64,000 nt of DNA, taken from NCBI GenBank assembly GCA_026770025.1, contig JAMXDE010000003.1:496001-560000 (forward strand), given 5' to 3'. Numbering within the stretch: position 1 is the first letter of the stretch; each line of letters opens with the position of its first letter. Positions 46,101 through 54,943 of the stretch are shown in pieces. Both the position numbers and the translations under genes were made by a program. A model generated the notes under the pieces. The model had not been told where the DNA came from. It saw only the letters and a list, made by a program, of their open reading frames with translations, and searched no databases. The stretch is from Craspedostauros australis (taxonomy: Eukaryota > Bacillariophyta > Bacillariophyceae > Mastogloiales > Achnanthaceae).

Positions 46101-46264
46101 CGTTCTTCTTCGGTCTCGTCGATTGCGCTTGCGTCTGCGCCTGATAGGACAGTAGCCGCGGCTGCTTCCTTCTCTTGTCGTGGTGGAGTCTCACTCGCAC
46201 CTTCTTCTCGCTTGATGGTCGGGTTGGACAGAGGGATTTCTCTCAATTCCTCTTCCTCGCTCAT
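40118..46264 (-). CDS. E3 copia Gag-Pol polyprotein
   Basis: 2,048 codons, nearly identical to the E2 protein throughout, including the shorter acidic linker between zinc knuckles and protease. Domain order is Gag with two CCHC knuckles, aspartic protease, integrase, RT with YVDDCF, then RNase H. It differs from E1 mainly in the two acidic linkers, while enzyme domains are almost unchanged. This close match to E2 shows both descend from one recently active source. The start Met is 82 bp inside the 5' LTR. Confidence 0.95.
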   Translation of the reverse strand: MSEEEELREIPLSNPTIKREEGASETPPRQEKEAAAATVLSGADASAIDETEEERSARLHREEERIFKAIKQEETGVTKSIRTAKRGGKSETPPGGEFVTKTISAQQQAKIEKVTTQKQTEIKGASAPTTKQRINMATSANMNKRRIKAPMFSGEQEDYSAWESQAKAYARAQKTRDVMLGKTKVPTVSEIAAATGDDKDAMEEIYELGCDCFSDLILMMDAEKGKGKQAIQYINQCISDDYPEGDAHAAWNVLAEKFRPSDAVTKIKLKRQFNNERMKRDTDPDIYITRLESLRSRLHDVKYEITDEEMIMQILSTVSNEYRTHIVNFQLQLTFNPELITINTIRGVLRTAYATHRGGKAYVDDFQDSNTKSNDTGFTSTGNFKGTCHNCGVYGHRSADCPERKKSNNKKNNNKMNGKRNNNRNKGSGFNGKCNYCGIFGHREAECRKKKFNENKKANEQANAATEGHDKSGYEMVLSAKDLPLCMLVSDDYIEDSFFDNFECVGNDDEVQGDEIVPAWLSEEPIIHEVDPRREVSYECCFNAHDLIGSYGDEAEMDSEANDSDIEEAMSEEADDRGQDETNSGAAPPPPAAGNNRSGIFDEDDSDDTEDHPDDSFNPNERVVYPRDIEFPAIENPNESNHIHRHYTLPYATETAMVIQKQLIFDAVMEAGTNLFPGHVQGVLRPIWVNMMGSILSENFRSIEEILANTVVINRILEANETETIPETDLHYILGGCMRVLLRERPRVHPYDPATGSHRNNTIPSDYAQLPDDMDDEEHHNPYNEDGVHEDDDDGSFDDEIAAAAVEQLHELSTRYKDKVNKDTWLADSGASCHIVNSDAALFNVRYVKSFVQVGDSTKLDSPKMGSIRLKVKQRDNTGHTIRLDDVKYTPKMAVNLFSTNKALYNGYQLGNNGILMDIINGSGTKIVFDRVFPTANGFITGVQMHPIMPTNDDKTCTAIVKNPSKEISAVNLHRMLGHAPLETMKRTAAQYGWKIIGEMPVCRDCAVANARVKNIPKATIPRATRRGERLFIDISYTKHISFGDKRYWTLIVDDCTDHCWSFFLKNKSDQPGYIKRFIQTIKSHTGDQQIIFRGDNSGENKSTQDILIDAGLNVKFEFTASNTPQQNGRVERKFAYLYTKIRSMLNGAQLDEEYRHGLWAAAASTATAIANITVAKNQKESPHRQFFGNDPPYADALRTFGEVGVVKTTYGGITAKLKNRGEEMVFIGYAHQHASGVYNMYRPSTKSLICSRDIKWLNQSYGQFRGWAPAPNISNETETTDADGFTTIGRKGATPRTATRQTSKAKRVSFANNNRYHILSDSDDEDDEDDGAVTQLIHNNEEDWSESNHEDDEITPSGDEADDDTGVTPPSTPARSTHGTPSGPPPSKPSKRDIARKERIRRHEARGRKGEANPKSTTGKSIPRALRELADFNERGRKEEGYESNSSSNDASDELNDEVTNDSNNETTDDEEIVDEGDIEITHHSTTGLYGMNAIITDAPAIDIGLSMQDENKEQEKHIEPTTFDGAFNHPDPIHQKGYRAAIKKEFDSMDTRKVYSKIKRDAIPRGRRCCKCKWVFKLKRDGTHRARLVACGYSQIAGVDFQEHYSPVIHDVTYRVMMVIMLIKKMDCALVDVVTAFLHGDLDEEIYMNCPNGMDHQPDEALTLHKPIYGLVQSARQWFKMLVSTLKNINFEQSAADPCLFYRKTNEGSMIVAIYVDDCFCCGDSKALETFLKDIQGSKFKVTIERGLGDYLSCNIELSHDKTRATLRQPHLIRHLIEEFGTKVEKMQRYGTPGTPGQIIVRPSKDNGLQKVGPEEHAEYRRGVGMLLFLIKHSRPDIANPVRELSKVLIGPTKAAMKEMYRIIKYVIDTKDYGLKIHPARPDNDGWDMELFCDSEYAGDKNTRISVGGFILYLCKVPILWRSKAQKAVTLSSSKAEYVALSEAAKEIFFVVQLLESVGVPVKTPIKVRVDNIGAIFIAKNPSTSQRSRHIDVRHHYVRNMVTNKTIEITFVKSEQNTSDGFTKNIKADLQREHEKSYLDTSRTFE

Positions 46265-46346
46265 TCAGCCTGTTGCTCTTGAATGATGTTCGTCTTCCTC
46301 GTATGATCCGATCCGCGGGCTCGCCCTGATCTATCGTTTATAAACG

Positions 46347-47159
46347 TGTTGGCAAGTTCCGCGCACGGTAACTTACGATCGTGGAAGGTGGTGTTGGTTG
46401 ATAGTCGTTCGTTTGCTATTTCATTACTTGGCTACTCCGATCCTCTCGGTGTACGCCCGTTCTCTTGCCCGATGCTCTCGGCGCTTCAATCTGTTTCGTA
46501 GATTCAGTTCTCCGAAACGTTCCCGACACGACACGACTATGAGTCGGTGTGCAAGATCCTCTCTCGCTCCTCTCTGTATTCTCTCTCTTAATATCGTGCA
46601 CTCATGCTGCACGATATTCCGTGTTCGATGCGTACTCCGCATTCGACACTCCGTTCGTTCAGTGCTGGCTCCTACTCCATGAGTACTCGCCATTTGAAGT
46701 TCATCTTCTGTATCCATCATGCTGATCCTCTTCAGTCATCGGATCTTCACCTCCTGCTCTGACTTGGAGACAGATGTCGACGTGGTGACATGATGACATC
46801 TTGTCGACGTCAGTAGGTGTCCTTCTGCTCTCCAGATGTCACGTTCCATCGGTGATGCAGTGGTCTGTCAGATGATATCGTCATCTGAGGTTTAGTTGGG
46901 AAGTACCTCGAGATTCTCTTGGTACCATTGATGGATGGACGGACGATTTTCCAATTCTCTCAGAAATCGTAATTTGCAAATTTCCTCCAGAAATCTTGCC
47001 CCTTTTCGTGTGTTCCGTTTCCCCTGTAATTCTGACGAATCACAGTATACTATCGACACGAATGTAGTTATACCGTCCAAGTGCGTATGAGAGAATAACG
47101 GGTGAACGATGCACATATACACGTACATCTCGACGTATACTCACATGTACATCTCGACA
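46347..47159 (-). repeat. E3 5' LTR
   Basis: 813 bp. The palindrome CGTTTATAAACG lies just inside, at 46335-46346. Confidence 0.95.
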
Positions 47160-47542
47160 CCATCGTCAGCAATGCCAAGGCCATCCGTGTGTGGAACTTG
47201 CCAACATCCCTTCCAGGCGAATCAAGGACCTCAAACTCCATGGCCGTACTCTTTAGAGTGTGATTGGAGTGGTGCCGCCGGTCGGATTTCACAAAATGGC
47301 CTGAGGAATGCGTAGACATGCAGAAGATTGTGCAGCGTCGAGCGTAGCACTGAGTATGACAAGGTTCATAGATTTGGATATCAGCATCTCTTCCAGATGG
47401 ATAAATACACTTGCTAGCTGGCAACATACCCATTGGAATGCTTGGGATGCACTATTCTTGTTAAAGTGTAATATTTTATCCTTTCCTATGAAGGTTTAGT
47501 CAGCATACGATCCACGATGTACAGAATTGGAGCAAACAGATG
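47160..47542. other. Spacer between E3 and inverted-repeat arm
   Basis: No gene supportable in any frame. It may be the outer continuation of the left inverted-repeat arm, because the matching right arm is cut off by a copia LTR and cannot show where the arm ends. Confidence 0.4.
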
Positions 47543-47829
47543 GATGATGCACATATCTACAACTGAAGTAGGCATTTATCCCTTCATTAGATAATGTGTG
47601 TTGATAGGAACTTATTAATGTCACAATGCTAAAAGTATGATAAACATGTATGATGTGGCTTGTACTTTTCCTGTGTGATACAGGTGGTCTACATTGATAC
47701 ACTAGCCTTGGAGGTCGATGCGAAATCTCCGTGTCCATGGAATGTCGCGTGGACATTTCGACGTTTTGAGTCGCGGTGGAGCACAAAATAAACTGGTTGG
47801 TGGAAATTGGCTGGTTCGTGAATTTCCGC
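47543..47829 (+). repeat. Left inverted-repeat arm
   Basis: Landmarks shared with the reverse complement of the right arm include CCCTTCATTAGAT, GTGGCTTGTACTTTTC, GGTTGGTGGAAATTGG and CTGGTTCGTGAATTTCC. Confidence 0.75.
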
Positions 47830-48851
47830 GTTGGTTGACGGTCTGATGACGGACGGAGTGGCGGCAAATTCTCCTGCCCGCTGCGTCTGCTGAGACAGTC
47901 AGAGTGCACACACAACGCACACCCGTCGCGTCTGCCGATCGTCACACGTTCACCATTATCCCACGCCGCAGGCTACGCTCTTTCCAGCTGCACTGCAATT
48001 CTGTCTGGAACACTCCAAATTCCCTGCTGCCTTTGCTTCCTCTTTTTGGTGAATGTTGGTGTGCCAATTGGTTGGCTGATTGCTGATGCGGAGTGACACA
48101 GATTGGCACGGGGTTTTGGGCTCTTGTTTTGTCATTGGGTCTTGTTGCAACAGAATGGCTGTTTGGACACGAGTCGGTTTCTTGAACCGTTGTGGCGCGC
48201 GTTGCAGAATGTCCGCTTTCATCGGACTCGCCGGACCTTTGTCGGACTATTGGTACTTTCATCGAACTTGTGTTCGTTGGAAGGTGTTCGGTATTCAAAC
48301 CAAAAGGCGTTAAATGCGTTAAACTACAAATTCAATTGTGGTCCATTGAGTCCACCCAGATTTCGTTTGGGGGATTGGGGGATTAGTCCATGTGGTCGAA
48401 CGCAAACGGCATCGAGTTTCAGCGAAATTCCCGTGTCTTGCTGTGAAGATCATGCCGGCGCAGCATTCGCGGCCGCACTTGTCTTGGAGTGTTGCATGTA
48501 TTAGTGTATTTGGTACTAGTGATTTTCTTTATATGTAATATTGGCGAGACTGCAACGCAGCCCTTCTTTCCTGAGGGCCATGCATTGGTACCAACATGAG
48601 TGTCGTTGCGCAACTCCTCAGAACCACCAGATGTCCCGAAGGATGCATGTATGCACGGATGGATGTATGCGTGGATTGGAAACACCGAACCCCTTTTCGG
48701 TGTGCTCCTTTGGCTGGCGTCGGCGATGAACGACGCCTTCGTGAGGCGTGCGGCATTTGGCATCTTGGTCAGGCTGCCTGGTTGTTGCTTCGCGGCACGA
48801 TACCCGCAATCCCCTCGTCGTTGGTGTCGTCTATCGGGGTTGTTGAGTCTT
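47830..48851. other. 3' flank of the Crinkler-like gene
   Basis: No supportable gene; frames at 48103-48504 and 48596-49009 have no motifs. It probably contains the 3' untranslated region of the large gene. Confidence 0.45.
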
Positions 48852-51800
48852 CTACCTGGCCCTCTTGCTCCGTCTTAGGGTGGTTGATGCAGGGTCGTCG
48901 CGTGCGCGTTTGGTTCTTCTTGGTGCCAGGCAGAGCACAGCATGCGCGCCATGTTTTGCGGTTTTACTACGGCGCATACTCATTGCTTCCATCTGATTCT
49001 TCAGGATGAAGGAATCATCCACCACGAAAGGAACGTATGGAAAACTTTTTCTGGAGTTCCAAGCAACTGCGCTTCGCGTACCTGCAGCAGTGTAGATCCG
49101 GTCTTCGCCAAAGAGAGGGTGCAGTCCGGGGTTCGCCACTGCGGAGGCATTTTTCTCGTAAATGGCCATTTTTGGGCTTGTATCCTCGGAGTAATCTTTG
49201 GCTTGGATACAGATTGTTCGCAAACTGTAGATCTTCTTACCTGTGGTGTCCGTCTTCTCCGTAAGGAAGGTGACGTAGGCATCTGCGAACTCACTGCTAC
49301 CTTCTGCAACGTGGATGAGTGGCAGGTTGAAGATAAGTTCCACGACGTCTGTGGTTGTGCTGTGAGATGCGTTGGCGGGAGCGGGAGCGGCAACGGCAAC
49401 GGCGGCCGGTTTCGCGTCTCCGTCGAGTGCTTTGTGAGATGTATTGGTGGAGTTGTTGATTCCCGCCGCGGCAATGGGATGGATGGCTTGGGGCACAGTG
49501 GGGGCTTTCTGCTTGTGGTCTTGCTGGTCGTGGCATTGTTGTTCGGCCTCCCAGAGCACACGGAGTTGGTGGAGTAAGTCACGATCGACGAAAATTGGAT
49601 GACAGGACTTCAACCAGTCTGTGATATCTTCTGCTTTGCCGCCCTTCAGCGGAACGCGACGTATGCATCTGCCTTCAGACATGAACATTGCATCCATGTT
49701 GCGGAATATGGCACCCAAGGCTTTTGCGGTAGCAGCGTCGACGTCGTTCGTGCGTTTTACAGCAGCAGCCTTGATGGCTTCCATGAATTGTGAACCAACA
49801 TCAGCATCAACAGCAGCTTTGGTGTCGTTCACGCGTTGTGCATCAACAGCAGCCGCGATGCTTTTCTCGAGTTGTGCAGCAACATCACCGGTGATGGCTT
49901 CCGTGAGTCGTGCATCAACAGTAGCGGCGATGGCTTGCTTGAGTTGCGCATCAACATCAGCGGCGGTGGCTTCCGTGAGTCGTGCATCAACAGTAGCGGC
50001 GATGCTTTTCTCGAGTTGTGCAGCAACATCACCGGTGATGGCTTCCGTGAGTCGTGCATCAACATCAGCGGCGATGGCTTGCTTGAGTTGCGCATCAACA
50101 TCAGCGGCGGTGGCTTCCGTGAGTTGCGCACGAGCAGCGGCGATGGCGATGGCTTCCGCGAGTTGTGCATCAACAGCATCGGCGATGCTTTCCTTGAGTT
50201 CTGCACGAGCAGCGGCGGTGGCTTCCTTGAATTGTGCAGCAACATCACCGGTGATGGCTTCCTTGAGTTGTACATCAACAGCAGCGGCGATGGCTTCCTT
50301 GAGTTGCGCATCAACATCAGCGGCGGTGGCTTCCTTGAGTTGTGCAGCAACAGCACCGGTGATGGCCTCCGTGAGTTGTGCATCAACAGCAGCGGTGATG
50401 GCTTCCTTGAATTGTGCAGCAACATCAGCGGTGATGGCTTCCGTGAGTTGTGCATCAACAGCAGCGTCGATGGCTTTCTGGAGTTGTGCACGAGCAGCGT
50501 CGATGGTTCCGTTGAGTTGAATATCAGCGGCGGTGGTGCCTTCCTGGAGTTGTGTAAGAGTAGAAGCCATGATGCGCTCCTTGTCCGCGTCGCTCTTGAC
50601 GGAAGTTATCATTGACTTGTGGAAGTACACCCGAGGAATCTTGAGGTCTCTTGGAAGTAGTGCCAGGTGGGTACGCTTGAGAGTCCAAAAGTCAGAACCG
50701 GCGCGTTCGTTCACGATTTGCTCTCCGTCGATCGTTTTGCATGTGTAGCGGGTTGGCTGGTCGGCATCCGGGTATGGGTTGATTTTCATCCCGACCTTGC
50801 CCAGAGCAGCAAAGATGTCTGCTTCCTGCTGCTGAATCGTGTCAGAATTGGAACCATTGGCGGGAGCAGCAAGGACGCGCCCATCATCATCTTTCTTCAC
50901 GACGGAGGACGCAGCGATGGCGGCCCCGGCCAGCAGCGCAGTGAGGGTTTCAAAGCTGGTCGAGGTTGTTCCGAGAAACGATTTCTCAGCCGCAGTTGCT
51001 TCACCGCCTTGGATGAGCCAAAGGCAAAGGAGCTGCATGGCACCGGTGAGCGCGAACGGACTTGCCTGCGGCTTGCTCTTATCGTCACCCGTGAGTGGCC
51101 TTGCGGTGACTAAGCCATAATCGACGACCAACCGACGCATGATGGAACCGCCCAGGTCACCCTTGAAGCGTTGGAAGGTGATCCCGTAATCCATGTTGTT
51201 CAGTTGTTTATCGGAGAGCTTTTCACTGAAATCTTTATCCTGTTGGAAAAGAAGAACTGCCAAAGCCTGGGATGCTGTGAGCCGCGCAAGGTACGGATTG
51301 TTCACCAGAGTACTCATGCCATTGCTTTTCATGAAGACTTTGAAGGTTTTGGAAAGGATGGCATTCTGCTCGTATTCATTCTCACTTGACTTCTTTCCCT
51401 GGTCTCGGTTGATGTTTTCTTGCCTTTTTGACGCCCGCATGTAGATTGAGATCATCCGCGCGTTGGAATCAACGATGGCCTTGAGAAGAGGGGAATGCTC
51501 AAGCTCTTTGTACTCCGGTATGATGGTATTCTTTTCGTCTTTCACGTATTCGCTGCGAAGAATGTGGTAGACGTCTGCGGCATTCACCTTTGCAGAAGTA
51601 TCGAGGTGAGTGAAGTTCTTGTGGTTTGATCCCACCCGTGTTTGGTCGGCACCGGTGCCTGCCACAGAGAATAGGACTTTGATGTCAATGTGGTTGAGAA
51701 CACAGGGGAGTGTGTCTGCATTTGAGGAGCCTTGTGATGCTCCCACTGCAGAGGGACCGGCTTGGTTCGTGGCCTTTTCGGCGCATATGTCCCGGATGAA

Positions 51801-52970
51801 CCCCCCCAGATCCGTTCCAAAGTCATTGTAGCTGTCGATGATGGCCCGGACGAAGTTTGGGGACTTGCTTGCTTCGTCAATCCCAACGACGATGAGCAGT
51901 GTGGTTTTCTCTTGCATCTTACCATCCAACATTTGCAGGAAGTCGCCAAGCCTGCCGAGACTTGTTTTGTCTTCCGTGAGGACCGATTCGACTTGATGTG
52001 CGAGCTTCTTCCAGGAGTTGATCTTTCGGTCGTTCTTGACTTCATCATCATCCGGTGAATCGAGAAGTTGCACATCGGTAGTGTTGAGCATGATGGTGAA
52101 CAGAGCGTCTCTGGTGTATGCGCTCGCCGCAAGCTCCACGGTCTTGCCGCTACCACTCTCTTCGTAGTACACATGAACCAGGTTGGACGTGTCGATGTCT
52201 GGTGGGGTCGGCGCCGCAATGAAGACTTTGTCGGGGACCACGTCGTCGGTTCCTCCATGTCGAAAGTTGGGCTTGCCGATGTAGTGTGCGAAGCCATTAG
52301 CTTCTTTGCCGGTGGTGTCCGAGGTGTACTTCAGACCACGAAAGCCCTTGGGGTCTTTACCGCGGATCTTCGTCAACAGGTCGAGAACTGATTGGCGTGG
52401 GTTCGCGCCATCGACGAGTTTGTGATCGTCGTTGGGTGTCCACACAGCGTTGCGGATGCACTCGGGGATGTCTTGATGGAGAAACCGAGATGAGAGCCAT
52501 CGTTTGGTCAAGGTTCCAGCAATACGTGCGGAGGAGACCTTTTGTTCCAAACTTTGGATGTCGCCACTCTTGTCGGCATGGTTGAGAATGCGGTTCCTGC
52601 AAAGTTTTTCTACCGAAAGTTGGACTTCCACTTCCTCCTCAACATCCTCATCCGACAAATGCGGTTTGTCCTTTCGCGCTTTTGCCTCCAGAAGTTGCTT
52701 CAAGTCGTCGGGTAGTTCGTCCGACTTGTTGGCCCAGAACTCCTTTTTGTTGAAGATTGAGTCGAGATCGATAAGCGTTGCTTGATCATCTTCAGCCGTT
52801 GGCGCTTGAGAGTCGGCGACTGCCATCAGCGTGTCGTCGCTCATCTTGCTGTTGACAGCCGTTCGGCAGAAGTGATTGGGGCGAAAGGGCAACAGCAACA
52901 AGAAAGCGTGGAGTTCTGGTGTTGGTGTGAGTGATATTATGAGTGTTGGTGTCATCAATAGCAACAACAA
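48852..52970 (-). CDS. Crinkler-like P-loop NTPase with C-terminal restriction-like nuclease
   Basis: 1,372 codons, looks whole. A P-loop reads ESGSGKT at residues 271-277 (Lys276), with a Walker B-like LLIVVGIDEAS (D365, E366). A helical NTPase-associated region follows. Residues about 818-1062 are a 12-residue repeat array. The C-terminal domain has FADAYVTF and then ICIQAKDY (Gln1256-Lys1258), which fits the PD-(D/E)XK restriction-endonuclease fold with Q-x-K. The last 24 residues carry two basic clusters (RRTKRAR, RRSKRAR), a strong nuclear import signal. NTPase plus REase-fold nuclease is the core of Crinkler-type CR proteins in eukaryotes (Zhang, Burroughs and Aravind group). The LFLAK header of oomycete Crinklers is absent. 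Two starts are possible: Met1 gives a hydrophobic signal-like lead, while Met43 (52844) begins an acidic soluble protein. The function is inferred: a nuclear nuclease switched by NTP, for conflict or effector use. Confidence 0.75.
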   Translation of the reverse strand: MLLLLMTPTLIISLTPTPELHAFLLLLPFRPNHFCRTAVNSKMSDDTLMAVADSQAPTAEDDQATLIDLDSIFNKKEFWANKSDELPDDLKQLLEAKARKDKPHLSDEDVEEEVEVQLSVEKLCRNRILNHADKSGDIQSLEQKVSSARIAGTLTKRWLSSRFLHQDIPECIRNAVWTPNDDHKLVDGANPRQSVLDLLTKIRGKDPKGFRGLKYTSDTTGKEANGFAHYIGKPNFRHGGTDDVVPDKVFIAAPTPPDIDTSNLVHVYYEESGSGKTVELAASAYTRDALFTIMLNTTDVQLLDSPDDDEVKNDRKINSWKKLAHQVESVLTEDKTSLGRLGDFLQMLDGKMQEKTTLLIVVGIDEASKSPNFVRAIIDSYNDFGTDLGGFIRDICAEKATNQAGPSAVGASQGSSNADTLPCVLNHIDIKVLFSVAGTGADQTRVGSNHKNFTHLDTSAKVNAADVYHILRSEYVKDEKNTIIPEYKELEHSPLLKAIVDSNARMISIYMRASKRQENINRDQGKKSSENEYEQNAILSKTFKVFMKSNGMSTLVNNPYLARLTASQALAVLLFQQDKDFSEKLSDKQLNNMDYGITFQRFKGDLGGSIMRRLVVDYGLVTARPLTGDDKSKPQASPFALTGAMQLLCLWLIQGGEATAAEKSFLGTTSTSFETLTALLAGAAIAASSVVKKDDDGRVLAAPANGSNSDTIQQQEADIFAALGKVGMKINPYPDADQPTRYTCKTIDGEQIVNERAGSDFWTLKRTHLALLPRDLKIPRVYFHKSMITSVKSDADKERIMASTLTQLQEGTTAADIQLNGTIDAARAQLQKAIDAAVDAQLTEAITADVAAQFKEAITAAVDAQLTEAITGAVAAQLKEATAADVDAQLKEAIAAAVDVQLKEAITGDVAAQFKEATAAARAELKESIADAVDAQLAEAIAIAAARAQLTEATAADVDAQLKQAIAADVDARLTEAITGDVAAQLEKSIAATVDARLTEATAADVDAQLKQAIAATVDARLTEAITGDVAAQLEKSIAAAVDAQRVNDTKAAVDADVGSQFMEAIKAAAVKRTNDVDAATAKALGAIFRNMDAMFMSEGRCIRRVPLKGGKAEDITDWLKSCHPIFVDRDLLHQLRVLWEAEQQCHDQQDHKQKAPTVPQAIHPIAAAGINNSTNTSHKALDGDAKPAAVAVAAPAPANASHSTTTDVVELIFNLPLIHVAEGSSEFADAYVTFLTEKTDTTGKKIYSLRTICIQAKDYSEDTSPKMAIYEKNASAVANPGLHPLFGEDRIYTAAGTRSAVAWNSRKSFPYVPFVVDDSFILKNQMEAMSMRRSKTAKHGAHAVLCLAPRRTKRARDDPASTTLRRSKRAR
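49780..50512 (-). repeat. 36-bp coding tandem repeat (12-residue units)
   Basis: About 20 units of the type VDAQLKEAITAD and VAAQLEKSIAAT, alternating in a semi-regular order. A four-unit block of 144 bp is duplicated at 49861 and 50005. The units are Ala/Gln/Leu/Glu-rich and should form long helix. The 12-residue period is not a coiled-coil heptad. Confidence 0.9.
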
Positions 52971-54943
52971 TACTTGATGCTGCTCACCTTGTCTTGTCTT
53001 GTCCTGCCTTCGTGAGGACTCCAGTCAGGCTCCGTTCAGCGTTGATTCCTTCGGTTGCCTTCGAACAGTGTTGGATCGTGTGCTGTTGTATGCTATCGAG
53101 TTGTGCGGTGGCAGCAGCCCTGTTCGCTGCCTGCGATGAATCCGTCTGTGTACGAGTCTGTGTCTGTGTCTGTGTCTGTGTCTGTGTGCGTGTTTTGTCT
53201 CAACGGCTCCGCTAGTGCTCCTCGACCAACCAACACCACTACGGGGACTGTGTGGTCTGGAGAAGGCGTGGGTGGTTCTGAAGGTTGAGTGCTGTGGGTA
53301 GGGGATGTCGTTGTTGATGCGGATGATGATGATGACGATGGCTGCGCTCTCTTGGATGCGTTTGCGAGTGCAGAACAAGGAAGGTCCCAAAAGAGTGATT
53401 TACGGGCACGTTCACAGCAGCGCCTTGTTGTTCTTGGTCTCCTCGACTTCGTGTCTGTTTGAATCCGTGTGTGCGTCTTTGTGCTGTGCCAAACACACGC
53501 AGAAGTCTCGCACAACACTCGGGTTTTGCTGCACTATCTCTTTTTCAGTGGTGTCTTCCCCCTTGTTGTTGTGGTGGTGGCAATTCTTACCCATTTTCGG
53601 CGGCGCGGGTTTCGGGTTTCGAAGTCCTTCGATGCGAACAGAAGCCCACGTACAACGATAGTCATTCTGTGTGCTGTCAGAACAAGTTTTGGGGCTGTCT
53701 GTGTCACAGTCTGGCCTTTGTCCGTCTGCGTGCACAGACAATCGCGTCACACTGTGACAACTACCACATTTGAGGGGTTCGAGTGGCCACAGAATTTGGG
53801 TACTGCGACACGCAGCCCCGAAAAAACGTTGAAACACGACTTCAAGTGCACCGACTACCATGGCTAAGAAATTCGAACCACTGAATGTGCAGATTTAGTG
53901 CCAATTCACGAATCTGGCCGAATCCGAACGATGAGTGTCGATGGACAGACGATACCGCACAAACCACGAGTAGAGCGACGGCGAGGTTCGACTCAATCGA
54001 CTGTAGCTTTCTTTGTTGAATAAGACCCGCCTGAGCGAAAATAGTACACCAAAGTCGGCGTCGCATCTGCGATCCTGCTGTAACTTTTTTGAGGTCTTAC
54101 CATATATTTCCTGTAGATGTATATAGAAGAAATACATTCTTAAGACTTATATTGGATGGGTTAGGAGGTCATGAAGGTACTTATTCTGTCGTGTTGTATC
54201 GTGCATTAGATTCAGTTTTTGGGATGCGACATGGATGCGACTCATCACTGACTCCAAATTTGATGTTGGCGAGCGGCGAAAATGTTCGTTTTTCCTCTCT
54301 CAGACGGACTCACAGCAAGGCACTCGAAGCTGAACTCAGACGTGTCTACAGTCGTGCGAATGGATCAACATTTCGACTGTTTTTGGCCCCAATTGATTGC
54401 ACGCAGTTTCTCACGGTGGACTTGGAACAGGTGTGGAGGAGCAAAACTGCATCAGAATGCGATGGAACGTACGCGCACTGCGCCGTACCATACGACATTA
54501 GGATGGGATGAAGGTGCAGAGCTATCAGCATATTCCACCAGGTATAGTGGGATGCTACTTTTGCCTTTGCTGATGCTGGTAGTACTTCGTGAGCGCGGGA
54601 ACTGTGATCACCGCCGGGTTCGTCGCACCATGATCTCGCGCGTTCCACGTGTGGTCTCTCATTTCATACAAGGGGCACGAGACTCTGTGACAAGATAGGT
54701 ACAGGAGGATAAGGTTCCCGTTCTGCGAATCAAAGTTGACCGGTGGAAACTACGGCACATTCCTGATGTACGCTGCTGTGCTCTTCTCGAGTTGCTGAGT
54801 TGCCGAGTTGCCGTTCGTTGCGCCTCTCCTGGAGGATTTCGGAGTCTTGTTGTTGTTGTGGTAGTTTGTGAGTTCATTTTGCTCTTTTCTTGATCACGTT
54901 TCATTCCTTTTCCTGGTTCTGTTCCATGTCGCACCCAAAGAAT
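52971..54943. other. 5' flank of the Crinkler-like gene, (TCTGTG)n inside
   Basis: Divergent upstream region. It holds a TCTGTG hexamer repeat at about 53156-53188. A 140-codon plus-strand frame at 54089-54511 has no recognised motif and is not counted. A promoter must lie here, but no element stands out. Confidence 0.45.

Larger units (their letters stand above)
39285..47159 (-). mobile_element. Ty1/copia LTR retrotransposon E3, looks whole, no target duplication
   Basis: 7,875 bp, minus strand, two 813-bp LTRs with about eight differences (about 1%), one large gag-pol frame and a purine tract next to the 3' LTR. It belongs to the E2 subfamily. The six bases to the left (AGAGCA) and right (CCATCG) do not match, unlike E1, E2 and solo LTR A. 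Confidence 0.95.

Noticed and set aside
49621-50520. 299-codon and 259-codon plus-strand frames with regular Ser/Cys or Gly/Ser repeats
   Set aside because: They are the reverse reading of the 36-bp coding repeat in the Crinkler-like gene.
54089-54511. 140-codon plus-strand frame inside the right part of the inverted-repeat unit, as a transposase
   Set aside because: No catalytic DDE or Tyr pattern, and no family resemblance.
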